From Peptococcaceae bacterium (GTDB lineage: Bacteria > Bacillota > Peptococcia > DRI-13 > UBA5745), in contig JAISDM010000096.1 in NCBI GenBank assembly GCA_031264885.1, positions 1-15,598 on the forward strand: a stretch of DNA of 15,598 bases. The letters run 5' to 3'. Positions 1-7,100 of this stretch are shown here, piece after piece; within the stretch, counting starts at the first letter, position 1; each line of letters starts with the position of its first letter. A program made the translations under genes and the position numbers. The notes under the pieces were generated by a model. The model searched no databases. It was not told the DNA's origin and saw only the letters and a list, made by a program, of their open reading frames with translations.

Positions 1-3000
1 ATAGACTTGAACGATATGGGTCCACCAGTCGGCGCAAACTGGTCATTCAACAGCGCAACGAACACCTATACCATCACGGGGAATGTTACCTTCACCGGCG
101 ATATTCCCGACGCGACACCCACATCGCTCAGGCTAAATATAGCCGCCAACGCGACAGCAGTGTGGCAAGCGACATATTCCGGCGCTATGAGCGGCGCCTT
201 CTCTGATGCGCTGATAATGGCGAACGGAAACGGTACATTTGAGGTTGCGGAAGGCGGCGCGGTGATAAATACCGGAACCGGCAGCGCTATCTGGGCTAAC
301 GATGATAATAACGAGAATGTTGATGTAAAGGTAAGCGGCGGAACGGTGATAAACGCCGACGATTACGGTTTTGCTATCCACACTACTGATGGTAATATCA
401 AGGTGAGCGGTGGCACAGTGAAATATATTTCCTCGTCTGTTGGTAATGTGGAAGTGAGCGGCGGTACAGTGCATGAAATCTTTGCTGTCAATGTGGAAGT
501 GAGCGGGGGTAAAGTGCGCCATATCTCTGGTGAAAATATAAAAGTGAGTGACGGCATGGTCGGGAGTATCTTTGCTCATGGCGCCGCAACCGTTACGATT
601 AGCGGCGGCACGGTCACTGCCGTCACTGCCTCCGAATCTCCCTCCGATCATGACTATTATGCTATCTACACTCAAGACGCAAACTCCACTGTCATAGTCA
701 ACGGTGGCACAGTCAGCGCTGCCGGGGATGGCCAAATAGCTATCAGGATAGGCCAGGAAAATTCTACTGTCATAGTCAACGACGGTACAGTGGTCACTAC
801 CGGAGATACAATAATCTCCGAAGATGGCAATGGTAACTATACAATGGTTCCGTCCTATGCTATAGAGATTCCTTACGCAAACTCCACTGTCATAATCAAC
901 GGCGGCACAGTGAGCGCCATAGGGAAAGGAGGATGGATAGGAGGCGGAGTCGGAACCATTGATTCTAGTGGCGCAAATTCCGCCGTCACGATCAATGGTG
1001 GTACGGTGAGCGCCATAGGGGAAGGACGCAATGCTATCAGTGCTGGGGATCCAGATTTTTCCGTCACGGTCAACGGCGGCACGGTGAGCGCCACAGACGG
1101 TCATGCCATCTATACTAATGACATAAACTCCACGGTTGAGGTCAGCGGCGGGCTTGTGTTTGCCTATGGAGCCGCAGTATTCGGCTATGGGGGTGTTATG
1201 TTAGATAATGACAATAATCCTATTTTTCGCAATGTTATTCATCTTCAAGAATCCCCCTCCGGCTTTACTGGCGCTGCCGGTACAGGTATCGTCGCCGCCT
1301 GGAATTATGACAGAGGAACCCGTTCTTACGTTGAGGGCAGCTCAACCGATATCAGCAAATCCCCCGCCGGCGCTACGACTTTCTGGAGCAATCAGGCCGG
1401 CAGCGGCGGGATCGCTTACGCAAATGGCGCGAATACGGGCTTTATCCTCATCGCGGGCGTAACGGTCGCCGCTCCGACACCGACACCTACGGCGGCCCCA
1501 ACGCCGACGCCGAGACCGACGGCCGCGCCGACGCCCACTCAGGCGCCTGCCGATCCGACGCCCACGCCGACACCGAATGAGGAACCGCCCATTACGGATC
1601 CGGGAGAATCCACCACGGAGCCGCCTGTGACGGAGCCGGAGGAACCCACCACCGCGGAACCGGAGGAGCCCACTCCCACCGAACCGCCTGTGACGGGGCC
1701 TGACGAACCCACACCTACGGAACCGCCTGTCACCGATCCGAACGAACCCACCACGGAGCCGCCCGTCACCGGGCCGGACGAACCTACCACTGAACCCAAT
1801 CCCACCCCGACATCGGCTCCGTCTCCCGTCGAACCTACGCCGGCGCCCACCGCGGCCCCGCCCAGCGGCGGCGGCAATAACGATGGGGTCAGCAACGCCG
1901 GAGGCGGCGGAAACAGCGGCGGTTCCTCCGGATCCTGGAGCGCCCCTGTGGGCGGCGGCCAGGTATCGGTCAGCTACACCCAGTCGGGGGGCAGTGTGAA
2001 TCTCTCCTTGCCGGACAGTACGGTGAATAATATCATCAGCGGTTCCAGCAATCTAGCCTCCATCGACCTGTCCCAAGCGGCCAACGCCACATCCGCCGTC
2101 CTGCCCAGGGACGCGGTGACCAAACTGGCGGACGCGGCGTTGGCGGTGGAAGTCAAGTTGCCTCAGGGTTCCGTGACGCTGACGGCCGAAGCCGCGAAAT
2201 CGGCGGCGGCTCAGGCGGCGGGCGGCAATGTTTCCGTAGAAGTGAGCGCGGTGGCGGTATCCTCCCTGAACGCCCGCCAGCAGACGGCGGTGGGGAGCGC
2301 CCCCGTCTACGACATTTCCCTGATGAGCAATAACCAGTACATCACCAGCTTCGGCGGCGGTCTGATCACCGTCGCGCTGCCTTACACCCTCAAGCCCGGC
2401 GAGCAGCCTGCCGGCGTAACGGTCTGGTACTTGGACAGTCAGGGCAACATACAGAAGATGAATACCATGTACGACGTCCGCACCGGGACGGTCATCTTCA
2501 CCACCGATCACCTCTCCAAATATTTCATCGCTTATGACGCCCAGGCGGCCGCAGTGGCGGAAACCTGGAGGAACCCTTTCGGCGACGTGAATGAAAGCGA
2601 CTGGTTCTACGGCGATGTGGCCTATGCCCACGCCAATGGTCTCTTCGGCGGAACGGGCGCCGGCGCGTTCAGTCCCAACGTACCCATGAGCCGCGCCATG
2701 CTGGCGACGGTCATGGGCCGGCTGGCGGGCGCCAATGTCGGTGGTTACGCCAACACGGGCGGCTTTGGCGACGTGGCCGCCGGCCAATATTACGCGCCTT
2801 ATGTGCAGTGGGCTCAGGCCAACGCCATCATGAACGGAACCGACGAGAACGTATTCGCGCCCAACGCGCCGGTTGCGCGGCAGGATTTGGCGGTGATCCT
2901 GACGAACTACGCCCGGTACGCCGGTAAGCCCCTGCCCGCGAAACAGAGCTACAGCGGATTCGCCGACACCGGGAGCATCGCCGGTTACGCCCAGCCGGCG

Positions 3001-3126
3001 GTGGAAGCCGTGAACAAAGCCGGCGTCATGGGCGGCAAGCCCGGCGGCGTCTTTGATCCCCAAAGCGGCGCCACCCGCGCCGAAGTCGCGGCGATCCTGC
3101 GCCGGTTTATCGAATCATTTAGATAA
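1..3126 (+). CDS. SLH-domain cell-surface protein with repetitive N-terminal region (5' partial)
   Basis: The frame is open from base 1 and no signal peptide or ribosome site is visible, so the start lies upstream of the window; the first possible in-window start is a TTG at base 7. About 1040 residues are seen. The N-terminal half (to about residue 400) is built of short Val/Gly/Thr repeats of the type VNGGTVSA, typical of right-handed beta-helix-like surface domains. A Pro/Thr-rich linker follows (about residues 489-620), then a Gly/Ser stretch, then a domain of about 220 residues of the kind often placed before SLH repeats. The C-terminus (about 853-1039) holds three SLH repeats (motifs FGDV..SDWFYGDV, FGDVAAGQYYAPYV, FADTGSIAGYAQPAV; TRAEVAAILRRF near the end). 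SLH repeats bind pyruvylated secondary cell-wall polymer, so the protein is inferred to be displayed on the surface. Its ligand is unknown. It ends just before a strong terminator. Confidence 0.9.
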   Translation: MDLNDMGPPVGANWSFNSATNTYTITGNVTFTGDIPDATPTSLRLNIAANATAVWQATYSGAMSGAFSDALIMANGNGTFEVAEGGAVINTGTGSAIWANDDNNENVDVKVSGGTVINADDYGFAIHTTDGNIKVSGGTVKYISSSVGNVEVSGGTVHEIFAVNVEVSGGKVRHISGENIKVSDGMVGSIFAHGAATVTISGGTVTAVTASESPSDHDYYAIYTQDANSTVIVNGGTVSAAGDGQIAIRIGQENSTVIVNDGTVVTTGDTIISEDGNGNYTMVPSYAIEIPYANSTVIINGGTVSAIGKGGWIGGGVGTIDSSGANSAVTINGGTVSAIGEGRNAISAGDPDFSVTVNGGTVSATDGHAIYTNDINSTVEVSGGLVFAYGAAVFGYGGVMLDNDNNPIFRNVIHLQESPSGFTGAAGTGIVAAWNYDRGTRSYVEGSSTDISKSPAGATTFWSNQAGSGGIAYANGANTGFILIAGVTVAAPTPTPTAAPTPTPRPTAAPTPTQAPADPTPTPTPNEEPPITDPGESTTEPPVTEPEEPTTAEPEEPTPTEPPVTGPDEPTPTEPPVTDPNEPTTEPPVTGPDEPTTEPNPTPTSAPSPVEPTPAPTAAPPSGGGNNDGVSNAGGGGNSGGSSGSWSAPVGGGQVSVSYTQSGGSVNLSLPDSTVNNIISGSSNLASIDLSQAANATSAVLPRDAVTKLADAALAVEVKLPQGSVTLTAEAAKSAAAQAAGGNVSVEVSAVAVSSLNARQQTAVGSAPVYDISLMSNNQYITSFGGGLITVALPYTLKPGEQPAGVTVWYLDSQGNIQKMNTMYDVRTGTVIFTTDHLSKYFIAYDAQAAAVAETWRNPFGDVNESDWFYGDVAYAHANGLFGGTGAGAFSPNVPMSRAMLATVMGRLAGANVGGYANTGGFGDVAAGQYYAPYVQWAQANAIMNGTDENVFAPNAPVARQDLAVILTNYARYAGKPLPAKQSYSGFADTGSIAGYAQPAVEAVNKAGVMGGKPGGVFDPQSGATRAEVAAILRRFIESFR
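679..1096 (+). repeat. Diverged tandem repeats encoding S(T/A)V(I/T)(V/I)NGGTVSA units
   Basis: Five related units begin near 679, 758, 877, 972 and 1054, each with a core like ACTGTCATAGTCAACGG followed by GGCACAGTGAGCGCCATAGG. They encode one strand-turn unit of the predicted beta-helix-like region, with variable spacers (about 75-120 bp period). Weaker units (VSGGTV) extend upstream to about base 330. The repeats lie inside the SLH protein gene. Confidence 0.75.
1471..1866 (+). repeat. Pro/Thr/Glu-rich linker repeats in the SLH protein
   Basis: The coding sequence first reads as PTPTPTAAPTPTPRPT-like runs, then as repeated EPPVT(E/G/D)P(D/E/N)EPT units of about 10-14 residues, and ends in PTPAPTAAPPSGGG. 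Such linkers commonly span the cell wall between a displayed domain and its anchor. Unit number probably varies by recombination, which is inferred from the near-identical copies. Confidence 0.8.
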
Positions 3127-3154
3127 GCGAGCGAACACATCCAGACGGAAAAAA

Positions 3155-3195
3155 CCCGCCGGAACCTGATTTATGCGGTTCCGGCGGGATTCTTT
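3155..3195 (+). terminator. Rho-independent terminator of the SLH gene
   Basis: A perfect 12-bp stem (CCCGCCGGAACC at 3155-3166 with GGTTCCGGCGGG at 3177-3188) encloses a 10-nt loop and is followed by ATTCTTTAATT. A run of A immediately before the stem (3149-3154) could let it work in the opposite direction too. It starts 28 bases after the stop codon. Confidence 0.88.
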
Positions 3196-3275
3196 AATTA
3201 ATCTAACAAATCCGGACGGGAAAATCAACCCTTTTGCAACCGCGATTTGTATTGGAAATCCATGTTTATCGGGGA

Positions 3276-3344
3276 CGGGCGGCAGGATGCCGCCCCTACA
3301 AATGCGGCATACATGGTACCGTAGGGGCGGCATTCTGTCGCCTG
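3276..3344 (+). repeat. Palindromic intergenic element, copy 1 (complete two-arm form)
   Basis: The left arm 3277-3299 is the 23-bp core (GGGCGGCAGGATGCCGCC followed by CCTAC), identical to cores at 8579 and 15413. The right arm 3321-3343 is its reverse complement with three C-to-T differences. One more pair (3276/3344) extends the stem to 24 bp, with a 21-nt spacer. Each arm can also fold alone (8-bp stem, loop GGA in the left arm). Small open frames crossing this element on either strand show no gene-like features. Confidence 0.85.
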
Positions 3345-3602
3345 AAAACCCGGATTTGCTCATACTTGCTCAGGCGTGTTTCGCTAAATCAGACCAAACT
3401 ACGCATCCTAGTTCCGTAAAAAAGTTGTTGAAATTGCGTTTTGGTAAATGATGAAATAACGGTCAAACCGCTCGCGCCGAAATATCGGCGATGCCGCGGC
3501 GCGGCGATTTAGCAGAGCGTTATATGACAACCTTCACAATTCTGACATTCGTCTACTTTTCACAGCCAATCGTTTCAACTGATTTTATATGTTTAAAATG
3601 TA
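3345..3602. other. Intergenic stretch without a recognisable gene
   Basis: No credible coding frame was seen on either strand. It lies downstream of the minus-strand antitoxin, where a partner toxin would be expected, but no RelE/YafQ-like sequence could be read there. A small hairpin CGCCGA-AATA-TCGGCG sits at 3475-3490, followed by GC-rich alternating sequence. It could terminate minus-strand transcription but lacks a clear T-run. Confidence 0.5.
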
Positions 3603-3914
3603 TCAATCAAATGACCATTCATCAACATCCACTCTTTCACAGTCTTTCATCGCGGCCATGAAGTCTTGGTAGTCCTCTTCGTCAAACGTCCCGGCAAGCG
3701 AAAGCAATTTTTCCTTGATATCTGTCGGCTCAACGCCGGTTTCGGGCGGCAGTGATGATTGATTTGCCGCGATGGGGAAAGGGATTCTTCTTTCACGAAG
3801 CGTCTGCTTTATAAAAACAGTAAAAGCAACAGTCATGCTCATGCCCAATTCGTCAAACAATAAATCGGCCTTGGCTTTCAAATTGTCGTCCATACGTATG
3901 TTTATTTGTGCCAT
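3603..3914 (-). CDS. RelB/DinJ-family antitoxin, apparently without a toxin
   Basis: The protein has 103 residues. The N-terminus MAQINIRMDDNLKAKADLLF is a typical ribbon-helix-helix DNA-binding segment of RelB/DinJ antitoxins, and the next part (LGMSMTVAFTVFIKQTLRERRIPF) continues the family pattern. The C-terminal part is acidic (TFDEEDYQDFMAAMKD...), as expected for a toxin-binding tail. The start at 3914 is chosen because GGGAGG lies 7 bases upstream; an upstream extension to 4148 has no family similarity. Such antitoxins normally bind a RelE/YafQ-like RNase and repress their own promoter. No toxin gene follows or precedes it here. The family call is firm; whether it acts as an antitoxin is uncertain. 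Confidence 0.85.
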   Translation of the reverse strand: MAQINIRMDDNLKAKADLLFDELGMSMTVAFTVFIKQTLRERRIPFPIAANQSSLPPETGVEPTDIKEKLLSLAGTFDEEDYQDFMAAMKDCERVDVDEWSFD

Positions 3915-3934
3915 AACCACACCTCCCGTATAGA

Positions 3935-3963
3935 ATAATATAGCAATATAATTCGTTTGTAAA
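3935..3963 (-). promoter_or_regulatory. Sigma-70-type promoter of the antitoxin gene
   Basis: Read on the minus strand, TTTACA (3958-3963) and TATTAT (3935-3940) are separated by exactly 17 bp; each matches the consensus at five of six positions. The expected start of transcription is near 3928, giving a very short leader that begins at the ribosome site. Confidence 0.7.
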
Positions 3964-4038
3964 GTATTAGATGCTGAAATCATCAGCACTTTAATAAATT
4001 TTTTCACACCGCGAATCGCAAAGACGCGAATATCGGCG

Positions 4039-4081
4039 TTGAATTTTTGTATCCCATAACGTATAATGGGTCTGACCCATT
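4039..4081 (+). promoter_or_regulatory. Strong promoter with an overlapping palindromic operator, upstream of the activase gene
   Basis: TTGAAT (4039-4044), a 17-bp spacer and a perfect TATAAT (4062-4067) form a near-consensus promoter. A perfect 8-bp inverted repeat, AATGGGTCTGACCCATT (4065-4081), overlaps the -10 end and the predicted start near 4074, the place where a repressor would block transcription. The leader to the ATG at 4187 would be about 113 nt. The regulator is not identifiable. Confidence 0.7.
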
Positions 4082-4186
4082 GGCCCGGCGGCGGCACAAA
4101 GCGGAACGGAGCGGAACAAATATGTGGTAGGATGACGCCGGCGGCCATACATTATAGAATATCAGGGTAAATCGGGAGAGTTAAGC

Positions 4187-7100
4187 ATGAGCGATCAGCA
4201 AATTCAGGCGAATCAGGGCGCTGGCCGGGAGTCCGCGCTTCGGATGGGGGTGGACATCGGTTCGACGACTGTCAAGGTTATGATACTGGATTCGGAGGGG
4301 CGGACCGTCTATCAGAATTACCGCCGCCATTTTTCGGATATCAGGGCCTCTATTCTGGATATTTTGGGCGAAACGCGGAATCGGATGGGGGACGTCTCTG
4401 TCAAGGCTGTGATTACCGGTTCCGGCGGGCTGGCTTTGGCTTCGCTGATGGGGCTGCCCTTCGTCCAGGAGGTCGTCGCCTGCACCAAGACGGTGGAGGA
4501 GGTCATTCCCGATACGGATGTGGCCATCGAATTGGGGGGCGAGGACGCCAAGATCACCTATTTCGGGCCGAATATGGAACAGCGGATGAACGGCACCTGC
4601 GCCGGCGGCACCGGCGCGTTTATCGATCAAATGGCGGTTTTGCTCCAGACGGACGCGGAGGGGCTGAACGCGCTGGCCGGGCGCCATAAGGTCATCTACT
4701 CCATCGCGTCCCGCTGCGGCGTTTTCGCCAAAACCGACATTCAGCCGCTGATCAATGAGGGCGCGGCGAAGGAGGACATCGCGGCGTCTGTGATGCAATC
4801 GGTGGTGAATCAGACCATCAGCGGCCTGGCCTGCGGCAAGCCCATCCGGGGCGTCGTCGCCTTCCTGGGCGGGCCTTTATACTTCCTGTCCAGTCTGAGG
4901 GAGCGGTTTGTGGAGACCTTGCACATTCCCTCTGAGAACATCCGTTTCCCCGAGAATTCCCAACTGTTCGTGGCCATGGGCGCCGCGCTTCTGGCCGCGG
5001 AGCATCCGGAGGCCCGGGCGGTTCCTCTGCAAAATATTTTGAATGATCTCACCCAATTGAGCGATGAGGCGCTGACGCCGGAGGGCGTGCTGGAACCCCT
5101 GTTCCGGGACGAAGCCGATCTTATGGAGTTTCGCCGGCGGCACGGGCGGACCCGGGCGGCTCAGGCGTCTTTGGAACGCTGCCGGGGGGAGGTCTTTCTG
5201 GGCATCGACGCCGGATCCACCACGTCTAAGGCGGTTTTGACCGATGCCGGCGGGAATGTCCTCTATTCCCATTACGCGAGCAATAAAGGCGAGCCCCTGG
5301 ACTTATGCGTGGAGATCCTCAAGGATATCTACAGCAAGCTGCCTGAGGGCGCTTACATCGCCAACGCCTTCGTCACGGGCTACGGGGAGGCGCTGATCAA
5401 GGCGGCGCTCCAGGCGGACGGCGGCGAGGTGGAGACCATCGCGCACTATAAGGCGGCCCAGCGGTTCTTGCCGGGGGTGGATTTTATTTTGGACATCGGC
5501 GGTCAGGATATGAAGGCCATCAAAATCCAGGAAGGCGTCATCGAGAGCATCCTTTTGAACGAGGCGTGCTCCTCCGGCTGCGGCTCCTTTATCGAAACCT
5601 TCGCCCAGTCCCTGAATGTGAGCGTGGAGGAATTCTCCAGAGAGGCTTTGTTTTCAAAAAAACCCATCGATTTGGGGAGCCGCTGCACGGTTTTTATGAA
5701 TTCCAAGGTGAAGCAGGCGCAGAAAGAGGGCGCCCAGGTCGCCGACATATCCGCCGGCCTGTCTTATTCCGTGATCAAAAACGCGCTCTACAAGGTCGTC
5801 AAAATCCGCCGGAAAGAGGATTTCGGCAAAAAAATCATCGCTCAGGGCGGCACATTCCACAATGAGGCTGTGCTGCGGGCTTTTGAGATCGAAACCGGCG
5901 TGGAAGTGGTCCGCCCGGACATCGCCGGGCTGATGGGCGCTTACGGCGCGGCGCTGATCGCCGGGGAACGGTATAAGCCGGGGTACCGCTCCTCGCTGCT
6001 GCCCCTCAGTGAGCTGGACGCGTTCTCTTGTCAGAAGCAGTATAAATATTGCGGCAAATGCGCCAATAATTGCCTGCTGACGGTCAATACTTTTTCCGGC
6101 AAACGTTCTTTCATCTCGGGGAACCGCTGCGAAAGGGGGGCGGGGCTGCCCCTGCCCGCCCAGAAACTGCCGAATTTGTTCGATTATAAGCTGAAACGGA
6201 TCTTTGATTACGCGTCCTTGCCTCTGGAGAAGGCGCCCAGGGGGGAAGTGGGGATCCCCCGCGTCTTGAATATGTACGAGAATTATCCTTTCTGGCATAC
6301 GTTTTTTACCCGGCTGGGGTTCCGGGTGGTGCTGTCCCCCAAGTCCACCAAGGAGATCTACGAGAAGGGCATGGAGACCATTCCGTCGGAATCCGTCTGC
6401 TACCCGGCCAAGATCGCCCACGGGCACATCGCCGCCCTGCGGGAACGGGGGATCCGGTTTATCTTTTACCCGGCGGTCACCTATGAATATATGGAGTTCA
6501 AGGATTCTAACAATCATTACAACTGCCCGGTGGTGGCCTCTTATCCGGAGGTGATCAAGAACAATATGGACGAGGTTCAGTCGGATGTGATCTATAAAAG
6601 CCCGTTTTTGACCCTGAACCGCAAAACCAAGCTGAAAAAAACCCTCCACCGGACTTTGGCGGATTTCAATGTGAGTCTGCGCGAGATATCGGAAGCCGTG
6701 AACCTGGCCTGGGATGAGATGCACCGGGCCAAGGCCGACATTCAGCACAAAGGGGAAGAAACGGTGGCTTGGCTCAACCGGACGGGGAAAAAGGGCGTCG
6801 TGCTCTGCGGGCGGCCTTATCATGTGGATCCGGAGATCAACCACGGGCTGGCGGGCATCATTACCGCGGAGGGCATGGCGGTTCTCACCGAGGACAGCGT
6901 CTCGCACCTGGCCAAGGCCCAGCGCCCGCTGCGGGTGGTGGATCAGTGGGTGTACCACTCCCGGCTGTACCGGGCGGCGGAATTCGTGGCCGGCGAGCCT
7001 TGCCTGGAGCTGGTTCAGCTGACCTCCTTCGGATGCGGGCTGGACGCGGTGACCGCCGATCAGGTGGCGGAGATACTGCAAGCCAAGAACAAGATTTATA

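Noticed and set aside
3115..3451. Small open frames on both strands after the SLH gene
   Set aside because: They run through the terminator and the palindromic element and have no gene-like sequence or ribosome site.
3481..4038. AATATCGGCG occurs on both sides of the antitoxin gene (3481-3490 and 4029-4038), like an insertion-site duplication
   Set aside because: A 10-base match is expected by chance many times in a window of this size, and no mobile element is bounded by it.
3915..4148. N-terminal extension of the antitoxin to 4148
   Set aside because: The extra residues do not resemble the family, would cross the predicted promoters, and the ATG at 3914 has a perfect ribosome site.
4074..4186. 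Riboswitch in the 113-nt leader of the activase gene
   Set aside because: Only weak GC-rich complementarity was seen; no known riboswitch core or terminator/antiterminator pair could be recognised.
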